This document shows, piece after piece, positions 26,034 to 34,362 of a DNA stretch of 39,297 nt. Each line of letters opens with the position of its first letter. Positions within the stretch are counted from its first letter, which is position 1. The DNA lies in contig CAACVY010000023.1 of NCBI GenBank assembly GCA_900661335.1, forward strand, positions 1 through 39,297, read 5' to 3'. A model generated the notes under the pieces. The model saw nothing but the letters and a program-made list of their open reading frames with translations, had not been told where the DNA came from and ran no database searches. This DNA comes from an uncultured bacterium. Lineage in GTDB: Bacteria; Verrucomicrobiota; Kiritimatiellia; PWTM01. The translations under genes were made by a program, and so were the position numbers.

Positions 26034-27170
26034 ATGAAAATCTTTGCCGTGCGCGAGTTGGCCGCCGGGGAACGGCGCGTTTCCTTGACTCCGGCCTCGG
26101 CCGACAAGTTGGTGAAACTCGGCGCGGAGGTTTGGGCAGAACCCGGACTCGGTGCGAGCATCTTCCAGAGCGACGCCGAGTATGAGCGGCGCGGAGTCCG
26201 AATGGTGGACCGCGCGCGTGGATTGGCGGAAGCCGATTGGGTGTTTCGCGTGCGCCCGCCCACGCCCGAGGAAGCAGCGGCCTCCCGCCCAGAGAGCATT
26301 CACATCGGATATCTCGAACCCTTCACCAACCGGGCAGTGCTCGAAGCGTTCGCTCGCAGCGGCGCGACGGCTTTGTCGGTCGAGCTCGTGCCTCGTTCGA
26401 CGATTGCGCAAAAACTGGACGTTCTCAGCTCACAGGCCAACCTCGCGGGCTACGTAGCTGTGATGCTGGCAGCGGAACGGCTGCCCAAAATTCTGCCGAT
26501 GATGATGACGCCCGCGGGGACGATTCCGCCGGCCCGCGTGTTCGTTGTCGGCGCCGGCGTAGCCGGGCTCCAAGCGATTGCCACCGCACGGCGGCTGGGC
26601 GCCCGCGTGGAGGCCTATGACACACGGCCGGTCGTTCGGGAGCAAGTCCAATCCCTGGGCGCGAAGTTCGTCGAGATTGACGTGGGCGAAACCGGGCAAA
26701 CCGCTCAAGGCTACGCGCGCCCGCTGACCGAGGAACAGCTGGCTCGGCAGCGAGAGCAAATGGCTCGGCATTGCGCCGAGGCAGATGTGGTCATCACCAC
26801 AGCCCAGGTCTTCGGTCGCCGCGCCCCACGGATCATCACCGACGAAATGATCAAGCGGATGAAACCCGGCAGCGTGATCGTGGATCTCGCGGTGGAGACT
26901 GGAGGCAACGTCGAGGGGTCGGAACTCGACCGCGAAGTCGAACGGCACGGCATACGAATCCTTGGACTGGGCAACCTGCCCGGCCGGGTGGCGGTCACAG
27001 CCAGCCTGATGTACGCCAACAACCTGGCCAACTTCATCGAGCACTTCTGGGACCGGGAGGGCCGACACGTGCGGCTGCCTGAGAACGATGAAATCGTACG
27101 CAGCATGACCGTCGTACGCGGAGGCCGCGTGGTCCACCCGACAGTGATCGAGGCGCTCGGTCTCCAATAG
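26034..27170 (+). CDS. pntAA: NAD(P) transhydrogenase, alpha subunit N-terminal part (NAD-binding)
   Basis: A 378-residue soluble dI domain of the proton-translocating transhydrogenase, which binds NAD(H). The N-terminal part shows 'ERRVSLTPASADKLVKLGAEV', 'LSSQANLAGYVAV' and 'LPMMMTPAGTIPPARVFVVGAGVAGLQAIATARRLGARVEAYDTRP' (the GxGxxG NAD site around 168-173, Asp in 'AYDTR'). 'DVVITTAQVFGRRAPRIITDEM' and 'VIVDLAVETGGN' match the family. The split-gene form (alpha in two parts) is common outside enterobacteria. The start follows AAAGGACGAGAGG. An upstream in-frame extension is rejected. Confidence 0.95.
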   Translation: MKIFAVRELAAGERRVSLTPASADKLVKLGAEVWAEPGLGASIFQSDAEYERRGVRMVDRARGLAEADWVFRVRPPTPEEAAASRPESIHIGYLEPFTNRAVLEAFARSGATALSVELVPRSTIAQKLDVLSSQANLAGYVAVMLAAERLPKILPMMMTPAGTIPPARVFVVGAGVAGLQAIATARRLGARVEAYDTRPVVREQVQSLGAKFVEIDVGETGQTAQGYARPLTEEQLARQREQMARHCAEADVVITTAQVFGRRAPRIITDEMIKRMKPGSVIVDLAVETGGNVEGSELDREVERHGIRILGLGNLPGRVAVTASLMYANNLANFIEHFWDREGRHVRLPENDEIVRSMTVVRGGRVVHPTVIEALGLQ

Positions 27171-27181
27171 GAGGTCAGACC

Positions 27182-27481
27182 ATGCTCGGACTTCTCTTCT
27201 TCGTATTCGTGTTGGCGGTGTTTTTGGGGTTCGAATTGATCTCGAAGGTGCCGTCGCAATTGCACACTCCGTTGATGTCCGGATCCAACGCGATTTCCGG
27301 CATCACGATCGTGGGGGCGCTGGTGGCTGCGGGCCAACCGCACGGCGGTACGCTCGTGACTGTGCTGGGGACCATCGCGGTGATTGCCGCGATGATCAAC
27401 GTGGTGGGAGGCTATCTCGTCACCGACCGTATGTTGAGCATGTTCCGGCACACGGAAAAGAAGGATGGCAGCCATGTTTGA
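27182..27481 (+). CDS. pntAB: NAD(P) transhydrogenase, alpha subunit C-terminal membrane part
   Basis: A 99-residue membrane subunit with three hydrophobic segments, corresponding to the membrane end of PntA. 'FELISKVPSQLHTPLMSGSNAISGI' and 'AAMINVVGGYLVTDRML' are strong family signatures. A TAGGAGG site precedes the start, 11 bases after pntAA. It overlaps pntB by a few bases. It joins PntAA and PntB in the inner membrane to couple hydride transfer from NADH to NADP+ to proton entry. Confidence 0.95.
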   Translation: MLGLLFFVFVLAVFLGFELISKVPSQLHTPLMSGSNAISGITIVGALVAAGQPHGGTLVTVLGTIAVIAAMINVVGGYLVTDRMLSMFRHTEKKDGSHV

Positions 27482-28910
27482 GTCCGATCACCCACTCATC
27501 ACCAGCTTGTACATCGTCGCAGCGGTTTTATTCATCATCGGCTTGAAGATGCTCAACCGCGCGACGACGGCACGGCGTGGAAATCTCATCTCCGGTGTGG
27601 GCATGTTGGCAGCGATTGTGGCCACCTGCTTGTTGAAGGGCATGACCTTCGGCTGGATTTTGTTCGGCGCCGTAGTGGGCTCCGCGATTGGCGCCGTGGC
27701 TGCCTACGCAGTCAAAATGACCGCCATGCCAGAGATGGTGGGCTTGTTCAACGGGTTCGGCGGGCTGGCGAGCATGCTGGTGGCATGGGCCGAATTTCAC
27801 AAGTGGCGAGTCGAAGGCTGGGTGAAATACCACCAACTGCTCGGAACCGGCGCGCCGGACTCTCCCTTGTTCACCGCCGTGGCTACTGTCTTCACTGCGA
27901 TCGTCGGCGCGGTGACGTTTTCGGGTAGTGTGGTGGCGTTCCTCAAGCTGGGCGAGTGGATCACCGGAAAGCCCATCTTGTTCCGCGGGCAACGTTGGGT
28001 CAATGCCGCGCTCGTCGGGATGATCCTGGTGACCGCAGTCCTCATGGTGGTTCGAGGGCCCCAGGACATAACCGGATACGGAGCGCTGGTGGTGGTTATA
28101 GTGTTGTCCCTCCTCCTGGGCGTCACCTCGGTCATTCCCATCGGCGGAGCGGACATGCCGGTCGTCATCTCGCTGCTGAACAGCTACTCCGGCGTCGCCG
28201 CGGCCGCCGCAGGATTCATCTTGCTGAACACCGGATTGATCGTCGCCGGTTCACTGGTCGGGGCCAGCGGGTTGATTTTAACCAACATCATGTGCAAGGC
28301 GATGAACCGGTCCTTGGCAAATGTGCTGTTCAGCGGATTCGGCTCGGGTGAAGGCACCACCAGCGCCGCAGTCCAAGGCGAAGTCAAGCCCATCAGCGTG
28401 GAAGATGCCTACTACATTCTGGAGGCCGCGCGCTCTGTAGTGTTCGTTCCTGGCTACGGCATGGCCGTGGCGCAGGCGCAGCACGTGGTTCGGGAACTCG
28501 GCCAACTGCTGGAGAAAAACGGCGCCGAGGTTCGCTACTGCATCCACCCGGTCGCAGGCCGCATGCCGGGCCATATGAACGTGTTGCTGGCCGAGGCCAA
28601 CGTGCCGTATGAACAGCTGGTTGAACCCGGGGACGTCAATCCCGTCATGGACACCGTGGACGTGGCGGTGGTCATCGGCGCCAATGACGTGGTCAATCCG
28701 GCGGCCCGCGAGGATCCTTCCAGCCCCCTGTGGGGCATGCCCATCATTGAAGTGGATCGTGCGCGAACGTGTATTGTGTTGAAGCGCTCCATGCGAGCAG
28801 GGTTCGCGGGTGTGGAAAATCCTCTGTTTTACAAACCGAACACCCGCATGCTGTTCGGCGACGCCAAGGCCACAGTTTCTGCGCTAGTATCGGAGTTCAA
28901 GTCCGAGTGA
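27474..28910 (+). CDS. pntB: NAD(P) transhydrogenase, beta subunit
   Basis: The 478-residue beta subunit has about eight to nine membrane segments (1-265) and a C-terminal NADP(H)-binding domain III (about 300-478). Key signatures are 'VGLFNGFGGLASMLVAWAE', 'DMPVVISLLNSYSGVAAAAAGFIL' in the membrane part, then 'VPGYGMAVAQAQH', 'HPVAGRMPGHMNVLLAEANVPYE' and 'GANDVVNPAA' in domain III. The ATG at 27474 has a better-spaced AGAAGG site than the one at 27465. Operon order pntAA-pntAB-pntB is standard. With PFOR it balances the NAD, NADP and ferredoxin pools. Confidence 0.96.
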   Translation: MFESDHPLITSLYIVAAVLFIIGLKMLNRATTARRGNLISGVGMLAAIVATCLLKGMTFGWILFGAVVGSAIGAVAAYAVKMTAMPEMVGLFNGFGGLASMLVAWAEFHKWRVEGWVKYHQLLGTGAPDSPLFTAVATVFTAIVGAVTFSGSVVAFLKLGEWITGKPILFRGQRWVNAALVGMILVTAVLMVVRGPQDITGYGALVVVIVLSLLLGVTSVIPIGGADMPVVISLLNSYSGVAAAAAGFILLNTGLIVAGSLVGASGLILTNIMCKAMNRSLANVLFSGFGSGEGTTSAAVQGEVKPISVEDAYYILEAARSVVFVPGYGMAVAQAQHVVRELGQLLEKNGAEVRYCIHPVAGRMPGHMNVLLAEANVPYEQLVEPGDVNPVMDTVDVAVVIGANDVVNPAAREDPSSPLWGMPIIEVDRARTCIVLKRSMRAGFAGVENPLFYKPNTRMLFGDAKATVSALVSEFKSE

Positions 28911-28911
28911 T

Positions 28912-28966
28912 CCGTCGCCCGCGACGGTGAGCCGGTCCATGGGAATGAGGCGCCCGTCGGCTCACC
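28912..28966 (+). terminator. Inverted repeats downstream of pntB
   Basis: CCGTCG (28912-28917) pairs with CGACGG (28922-28927) around CCCG. An overlapping, longer pair is GGTGAGCCG (28926-28934) with CGGCTCACC (28958-28966). They lie right after the pntB stop, as an end-of-transcript structure would, but no T-tract follows. The two structures share two bases and could be alternatives. Confidence 0.4.
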
Positions 28967-29209
28967 AACTGGACAAGCACGCGGTACCTTCACACGCGCC
29001 ATGTCGGAAGTGGGACCGTTGTGCCCCATCTCTCCACAACACCTTGCACTGGTCCCACGTCCAATTCACCCGCGAGCGCACCGCTCTGTGCGCAAGACCA
29101 TCGCCCGCACCCCACGTGCCCTCCTCTGCATCCCAGGACCACCATTCCCCCTTCGCGAAGGCGCGGCTCTCGCCATATCGACGCGTGCTCTCCCCCGATC
29201 GAGCGAGTA
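28967..29209. other. Convergent intergenic space
   Basis: Between the pntB 3' end and the 3' end of the minus-strand YkgJ-like gene I see no coding sequence. Confidence 0.4.
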
Positions 29210-29473
29210 TCACTCGAATCGGAATCCGCACTCCGGTTGCGTGATGTGTTCGGCGGGACTGCGCGGGTACTTTCGGCAGTTCAACGGTCGCCAGTGGTAG
29301 ATGGCACAGAACGAACGGCCATCCGGACGGAATCGCAGAAACGGACACGGGTTGGGCAACTCACAGCACAAGCCGCACGACTGACACGAGCCAATCCGCC
29401 CCGGGGCCACTGGTAGCCAACTAGTCAACGTGCGGCGAAGTTTCGCCCACCAAGTGTTGCGGCGGTGGTCCAT
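29210..29473 (-). CDS. YkgJ-type cysteine-cluster protein
   Basis: An 87-residue protein with the CxxCxxCC pattern of the YkgJ / UPF0153 zinc- or iron-chelating family. The cysteines are Cys30, Cys33, Cys36, Cys37, Cys43, Cys56, Cys66 and Cys82, with the typical 'CPFL' and 'FCAIYHWRPLNCRKYP' blocks. It ends soon after 'ECGFRFE', shorter than many family members (about 100-130). Its start codon shares bases with the upstream stop, in a TGATG arrangement, so it is translated with the upstream small secreted protein gene. Role of the family is unknown. Confidence 0.85.
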   Translation of the reverse strand: MDHRRNTWWAKLRRTLTSWLPVAPGRIGSCQSCGLCCELPNPCPFLRFRPDGRSFCAIYHWRPLNCRKYPRSPAEHITQPECGFRFE

Positions 29474-29850
29474 CAGCGGGGCAGCTTCTGGACTTCCTCA
29501 ACCCGGAGGGACACCTGCTTGGTCTTTGCGTCCTCCTTGAGACCTGAATACACGACTTTGACCCGGGCGCCGTTCATGCTTTCGACGATCGCAGGATTAA
29601 GAATCCGGTACACCTTGCCATCCTCGCCCTGCAACTGGGCCCGAACAAACCCGCGTTCGTCATTCGTCACCGCGACGACTCCCACCAGCGTCGGACGGTT
29701 GGCCTTCTTCACGAGCTCGTCGGCAGAATTCTTCGGCGCTGTGCGGGACGTAGGGGGCTTCTTCGGATCCTGCTTCTTCTCAGCGCTCCACAGCACCAGG
29801 CTACTCGCGAGCAGCGTCAGCACCACAGTCGTCCAGGTTCTCATCGTCAC
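29473..29850 (-). CDS. Small secreted protein, OB-like, co-encoded with a histidine kinase
   Basis: A 125-residue protein starting with a signal peptide ('TVVLTLLASSLVLWSAE', residues 6-22). A Lys-rich linker follows, then a strand-rich domain: 'TLVGVVAVTNDERGFVRAQL', 'KVYRILNP', 'GARVKVVYSGL', 'VSLRVEEVQKL'. This pattern suggests a small OB-like barrel (inference by strand layout). The ATG overlaps the histidine kinase stop by four bases, so it is probably made with the kinase. It may be a periplasmic partner of the sensor. No named family recognised. Confidence 0.75.
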   Translation of the reverse strand: MTMRTWTTVVLTLLASSLVLWSAEKKQDPKKPPTSRTAPKNSADELVKKANRPTLVGVVAVTNDERGFVRAQLQGEDGKVYRILNPAIVESMNGARVKVVYSGLKEDAKTKQVSLRVEEVQKLPR

Positions 29851-31499
29851 TTCCTATTGGCAGATTGCCTGCCATTGGATTCATTATCCGCCCCGAGTGT
29901 CGTATTGCAACCATGTTCCACGAGCTCCGGGTTCGCTACCGCGGGGTCTTCGCTCGCGGCCGAAGTCTCGGCTCGCAGGAATCGAACCGTGAAGCGGCTG
30001 CCTTCGTTCGGTACGCTGTGCACTTCGATCGTCCCACCATGCGCACGAACGATGGTGTCCACGATAGCCAATCCGAGCCCCGCCCGGCCGTCCGCGCGCG
30101 CCCGCGACTTGTCGGCTCGATAAAACCGCTCGAAGATATGCGGGAGGTCCTCTTGGGCGATCCCGATTCCGGTGTCTTCGACCTCCAGGATCGTATGGGT
30201 TTGCGTTTCATAGGTTCGAACCCGAACGCTTCCCCCGGGACGGTTGTAGTGCACAGCGTTGTCTATGAGATTGACCGCCACGTGGAAAAGTTGTTCCGGA
30301 TCTCCCAGGCACTTCGCGGGTCGCAAGTCCAACTCCCACTGGAGTCGGCGCTCTTGGGCCAAGGGGCGTAGCAGTTCGAGCGCGTCGGCCACTACGCGAT
30401 CCAAATCGACCGCCCGCCGTTCGACTGTCTTCGCCCCCGCATCCAGGCGCGCCAGAACCAAAAGTGATTCGACCAAGTGCCGCAGCCGCCGGGCCGCACG
30501 CCGACACGCTTCCAACGCCTCGCGATAGTCTTCGGCGGTTCGCTCGCGGGCCAAAATGGACTCCGTTTGGGACAGCAGAACCGCCACGGGCGTGCGCAGC
30601 TCGTGCGAAGCGTCGGCAGTAAACCGAACCTGACGCGCCAACGTCTCACAGAGCCGATCGAACGTCGTGTTCAGCGTGACCGCAAGACGCCCCAATTCAC
30701 TTTCGGCTTCCGTCACCGGAACTCGTGCAGATAGATCGCCCGAGGCAATTTGCTGGGCAGTGGACACGATACGTTCGACCGGGCGGATCATTCGGCCGGT
30801 CAGCCACGCGCCGCCGACGACTCCCAGCAACCATACGCCGCTGGCGGCCGCCGCCAATACCCAACGGAGCCGCTCGAGTTCCGTTAGATCCGCGTCCACA
30901 AACTTGCCCACCGCCAACGTGAACCCGGCCCATAGCCGGCGAACGTGTTCGCGGCGCCGGTCCAGCTGGCGAACCTGGTCTCGGAAGTGGTCCGAGGTCG
31001 GTGGCGGATTCACGGCCGGCGCGTCGGGAGAACTGCGGAGGATGTTGCCCCCCGGGCCGAACAGGACGTAATAAAACGCGCTCTCTGTGCGTCGGGTTTT
31101 GAACAAACTCAGCTCCAACGCATCGAGAGCGGCCGTCGGAAGCCAGTTGGGGGGAGCCTCTACATGAGGGCCACGCAAATGCGCACCGGCTTCCGGCGGA
31201 GGGCGCCCATCGGGGTTGGGCGGAGGCTCGTGGGTGTCCCTCGGCGAATACGGCTTCGGGGGTCCTGGCCGCGGCACGTCGGGCCGGCCTGGCCGAAACG
31301 GCGGCCGGCCGGGAACGGCCGGACGTAGCACGGCGGTCAGCGCGGCGAAGCGTCGTTCGATCTCCTCGTCCACATGTCGCCAGCGGTTATGACGCACCAG
31401 CGAGTACGCAGTGCTGCTGAACGCGGCCAGCACCACCGCCAGCCATGCCGCGTACCAAAGCTGGAGCCGCCACCGCAGCGAACGAGGCACCCAGCTCAT
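29847..31499 (-). CDS. Sensor histidine kinase with long Pro-rich sensor domain
   Basis: A 550-residue kinase. Membrane segments lie near residues 12-35 and 212-235 and flank an extracytoplasmic domain (about 40-205) unusually rich in Pro/Gly/Arg (60-110). Then come HAMP (236-288, 'RMIRPVERIVSTAQQIASGDLSARV'-type), the H box 'DASHELRTP' with the phosphorylated His299, the N box 'NLIDNAVHYNRPGG' (410-423), G1 'DTGIGI' (442-447), F 'FERFYR' (456-461) and G2 'GLGLAIV' (474-480). All catalytic boxes are intact. It overlaps the response regulator gene by four bases; the two form a two-component pair. The ligand is unknown. Confidence 0.95.
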   Translation of the reverse strand: MSWVPRSLRWRLQLWYAAWLAVVLAAFSSTAYSLVRHNRWRHVDEEIERRFAALTAVLRPAVPGRPPFRPGRPDVPRPGPPKPYSPRDTHEPPPNPDGRPPPEAGAHLRGPHVEAPPNWLPTAALDALELSLFKTRRTESAFYYVLFGPGGNILRSSPDAPAVNPPPTSDHFRDQVRQLDRRREHVRRLWAGFTLAVGKFVDADLTELERLRWVLAAAASGVWLLGVVGGAWLTGRMIRPVERIVSTAQQIASGDLSARVPVTEAESELGRLAVTLNTTFDRLCETLARQVRFTADASHELRTPVAVLLSQTESILARERTAEDYREALEACRRAARRLRHLVESLLVLARLDAGAKTVERRAVDLDRVVADALELLRPLAQERRLQWELDLRPAKCLGDPEQLFHVAVNLIDNAVHYNRPGGSVRVRTYETQTHTILEVEDTGIGIAQEDLPHIFERFYRADKSRARADGRAGLGLAIVDTIVRAHGGTIEVHSVPNEGSRFTVRFLRAETSAASEDPAVANPELVEHGCNTTLGADNESNGRQSANRK

Positions 31500-32149
31500 T
31501 CCATCAGATACCCGTGACCACGGCGCGTCTGGATGGCGTCATGGCCCAGTTTCTTGCGGATGTTCGACACATGGACGTCCAACAGGTTGGACAGCGTGTC
31601 ATCGTCTTCGCCGAACAAGTGATCATACAGCTCCGTTCGGCTGACGACCTTGCCGCGGTGCAGCGCCAGATACTCCACCAAGGCGTACTCGCGCGGCGTG
31701 AGTGGGATGACTCGCCCCCCTCGAGTCACTGTGCGGGCGCGGAGGTCCAGGACCATATCCCCGATCTCGATCGTAGAGCGTGCGTGGCCAACATGCCGCC
31801 GCACCAGCGCCCGAATGCGCGCCAGCAGTTCCGCCAAGTCGAACGGCTTGGTCAAATAATCGTCCGCGCCCGAATCTAGGCCTCGCACGCGGTCGGCCAC
31901 GGCGTCGCGCGCGGTGAGAATGAGCACGGGCACGGTTTTGTTCGCGTGTCGCAGGCGACGGAGGATTTCCCATCCATCGACCGCCGGCAACATCAGATCC
32001 AAAACGATCGCATCGTATTCCCAGCTCTCGGCCTTGAACAGTCCGTCCTCACCGTCTGCGGCTGTGTCCACGGCGTAGCCTTCGTCCCGCAACGCCCGCG
32101 CAATACTGGCTAAAAGATCCGGCTCGTCCTCGACCACCAGCACGCGCAT
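31496..32149 (-). CDS. OmpR-family response regulator
   Basis: A 217-residue regulator. The receiver domain (1-120) has acidic residues Glu7/Asp8, the phosphorylation site Asp51 in 'IVLDLMLP' and Lys101 in 'LTKPF'. The C-terminal winged helix (about 125-217) shows 'LTPREYALVEYLALHRGKVVSR' and 'VDVHVSNIRKKLG'-type recognition helix residues as in OmpR/PhoB. It ends 'RGHGYLME', as is common. An AAAGGG binding site precedes the start. The kinase gene overlaps its stop. It likely controls its own operon and the divergent EF-hand gene (inference). Confidence 0.96.
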   Translation of the reverse strand: MRVLVVEDEPDLLASIARALRDEGYAVDTAADGEDGLFKAESWEYDAIVLDLMLPAVDGWEILRRLRHANKTVPVLILTARDAVADRVRGLDSGADDYLTKPFDLAELLARIRALVRRHVGHARSTIEIGDMVLDLRARTVTRGGRVIPLTPREYALVEYLALHRGKVVSRTELYDHLFGEDDDTLSNLLDVHVSNIRKKLGHDAIQTRRGHGYLME

Positions 32150-32521
32150 ATACTCACACCCTTTTGTGTACAGCCTGTACCATCCGACCTGAAGCGTACA
32201 TGAAGGCCATCGTCGTTTGAAGCTTTTGCTGAGCTGAGTAATTGGCGTCGGATGATTGCGCCCCTGCAGGCGTGGAGTGGAGTTCGAGAGTGGTCGGGGC
32301 CGGTTCGAGTCGCCTGTGGAACTCCGTGCTCACGGCTCAAGGCGTGGCAAAGTTGTCCCAACTACGTCTTCAAGCAAGTTCCCGCCTAGCCACCGATGCC
32401 ACGGGTATTGCCGGGCATGTCTTCATCGTCCGTTAAGGTCGTGGTCGGCAGGATTCCGCGCAACGAGGGGAGCATGGCGTGAATCGGCCCCAAGCCCCTC
32501 GAGGACGAAAGGAGTTGCCGT
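32150..32521. other. Divergent region between response regulator and EF-hand genes
   Basis: 372 bases, with no gene. It holds a palindrome at 32168-32180 close to the regulator start. A strong GAAAGGAG site lies ahead of 32522 for the EF-hand gene. Shared regulatory space for two divergent transcripts is likely. Confidence 0.55.
32168..32180. promoter_or_regulatory. Palindrome GTACAG-C-CTGTAC upstream of response regulator gene
   Basis: Perfect 6+6 inverted repeat with a one-base centre, 19 bases ahead of the regulator start. A further half-like GTACA is at 32196-32200. A candidate operator, unproven. Confidence 0.4.
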
Positions 32522-32977
32522 ATGAAAGGCCAAATGGGACTGATCGGGCTCCTGGTAGCCTGGGCGGTGGTCGCACAAGAACCTGGCGCGGCCCCGCGCG
32601 AACAGCCAGCCGGCCCTTCCCGGGAACCGGCGGCCGGCGAACCCCGTGGGCCTCGTGAATTTGGACCAGGAGTTCGCCCGCCCGAGTTCGCAAGGACGCC
32701 TATGCTATTCCGGTTGTTCGACACTAACTCGGATGGCGTCTTGGATGAACAGGAAATCAACGCAGCGCCACAAGTGTTGAGAAAATTGGACCGCAACGGC
32801 GACGGAAAAATCGAGCCGCGCGAATTGTTCGAGGCGCTTGGGCCAGGCCCGGGCCGTCCCGGCGAAGGGCGCGTAGTTCCGCCCCGACCCGGCGAAGGCC
32901 GGCCGCCGCAACGACCTGAGGGTTCGAGAGGAACACCTGGCGAAGCGACGGGGTCCCCCCGAGCGGCCCAACCATAA
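32522..32977 (+). CDS. Secreted EF-hand protein
   Basis: A 151-residue protein with a signal peptide (about 1-18, 'LIGLLVAWAVVAQ'). Two canonical EF-hand loops follow: Asp67-Glu78 ('DTNSDGVLDEQE') and Asp90-Glu101 ('DRNGDGKIEPRE'). Each has Asp/Asn/Asp at loop positions 1, 3, 5 and Glu at 12, so both should bind Ca2+. The N- and C-terminal flanks are Pro/Gly/Arg-rich low complexity. Such short exported EF-hand proteins are frequent in Verrucomicrobiota and Planctomycetota, with unknown roles. It is divergent from a two-component system whose sensor has a similar Pro-rich insert. Confidence 0.85.
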   Translation: MKGQMGLIGLLVAWAVVAQEPGAAPREQPAGPSREPAAGEPRGPREFGPGVRPPEFARTPMLFRLFDTNSDGVLDEQEINAAPQVLRKLDRNGDGKIEPRELFEALGPGPGRPGEGRVVPPRPGEGRPPQRPEGSRGTPGEATGSPRAAQP

Positions 32978-33312
32978 CTAGGCTGTCCAGACCTTCTCGA
33001 ATTGCCCATGTGTACGCGGTGGCGAGTGCGAGCACGTGGGCGCGGTTCGACGAACCGTTTCCTGGTCGAGCGGAAGACCTGGACAAGCTCGGCACTATTC
33101 AGGTCCGGTGCGACGCAGGACAACCGAGGAGCCTCGACGAATACGACCAGACCGGCCGGCTAGTCAGCAAGTGTCAGGAATCGGTAGGACCGACGGTGGA
33201 CACGCGTGGGAGGGCCCGCTTCGAGCTGCGACCCGCCGCCACGGTGAAATTGGCCTCATCGCTGCCGAGTGCAGTTGCAGACCGGAGTCCAGGGGCGTAG
33301 AGTGGAGGCGCC
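32978..33312. other. Intergenic, 335 bases, nothing recognised
   Basis: No gene, repeat or clear terminator is visible between the EF-hand and protease genes. Frames open here lack family character. Confidence 0.4.
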
Positions 33313-34362
33313 ATGAGCGCGCGTGGGGTGTTCGGACTTTGCCTGCTGGTTTTCCTGGCCGGTGTCGGGCGGGCTCAAACACCACTGGAAGGCCCATTGC
33401 AGCCTCCGCCTTCTCCGACCGATATTCAGTTGATGATCATGGCGGGTAGCTCGAACGTTACCCCTTCGGAATCCCCCGCTAGCCGAGTGGATCCCAACAC
33501 CCTGTCCTCTTGGTACGGCGGCGTGGGCAGCCTTAAAGTCCAAGTGGGCGCCAATACCTACATCGGGAGCGGTTCATTGCTGACCCCTTTGTATGTTCTC
33601 ACGGCCGCGCATGTGCTGGATATCAATGGCGATGGGACCCCCGACACCACGCCGGGGAACGTGACGTTCTACTTGAACTACGGAGGTTCTCCTTCGCACG
33701 CGGTGTCGGCCTCCGCGTTGTATCTACATCCCGCCTACAATGGCCATGTGACCAGCTTGAACGACGACATCGCGATCGTGCAGCTCTCGTCGCCCATCAC
33801 CGGAGCGCTGACCTATGACATCGCCCGAACCCCCTTGGTGTACCAAACCGAGGTCACCTTGGTCGGATATGGGTGGTCCGGCCACGGGGATATCGGGTTC
33901 ACTGAGAGCCCCTCCTACTATGTCAAACGCGCCGGCACCAACTACATCGACGGAATCTGGAGCTGGGACGACGAGGGGACCAATTCCACCTTCGAAGTTT
34001 GGTATGGCGACTTCGATTGGCCCGACGGAGTCAGCACCGGCTTCGTCGGTGGCGCGTCTGTCGACAACCGACTTGAGACTACGCTGGGCGGTGGCGATTC
34101 GGGCGGTCCGGGGTTCATCTGGGATGGTTCGCAACTGAAGATTGTGTCCGTCAACACATTCGCGTTCAACGTCGGCACCAACACGGCCCCAAAGTTCGGC
34201 TCTGGCCTCGGGGGTATTCACGTGCCCGCCTACGCCGGCTGGATCGATTCCATCACGGGACTCCCGGAACCCGGGACGGCCGCTCTGGTGTCGTTGGGCA
34301 TGCTCTCAGGCTGGCTCGTGCGGCGGGTCTCTAGGCAGCGGTCGCAAGACCCCTCGAGCTAA
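33313..34362 (+). CDS. Trypsin-like serine protease with PEP-CTERM sorting signal
   Basis: A 349-residue exported protease. A signal peptide ends near 'GRAQ' (residue 22). The trypsin fold has the triad His100 ('LTAAH'), Asp152 ('NDDIAIVQL') and Ser263 ('GGGDSGGP'). The C terminus carries a PEP-CTERM signal: 'LPEPGTAALV' (317-326), a hydrophobic segment and an Arg-rich tail. The protein is therefore likely exported, processed by an exosortase and anchored or released at the surface. No exosortase gene is in the window. The prodomain and any substrate are unknown. It stands alone between genes. Confidence 0.9.
   Translation: MSARGVFGLCLLVFLAGVGRAQTPLEGPLQPPPSPTDIQLMIMAGSSNVTPSESPASRVDPNTLSSWYGGVGSLKVQVGANTYIGSGSLLTPLYVLTAAHVLDINGDGTPDTTPGNVTFYLNYGGSPSHAVSASALYLHPAYNGHVTSLNDDIAIVQLSSPITGALTYDIARTPLVYQTEVTLVGYGWSGHGDIGFTESPSYYVKRAGTNYIDGIWSWDDEGTNSTFEVWYGDFDWPDGVSTGFVGGASVDNRLETTLGGGDSGGPGFIWDGSQLKIVSVNTFAFNVGTNTAPKFGSGLGGIHVPAYAGWIDSITGLPEPGTAALVSLGMLSGWLVRRVSRQRSQDPSS

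Noticed and set aside
32295-32330. GGTTCGAGTC, resembling a tRNA T-loop
   Set aside because: The flanking stem does not pair and no acceptor or anticodon arm is visible.
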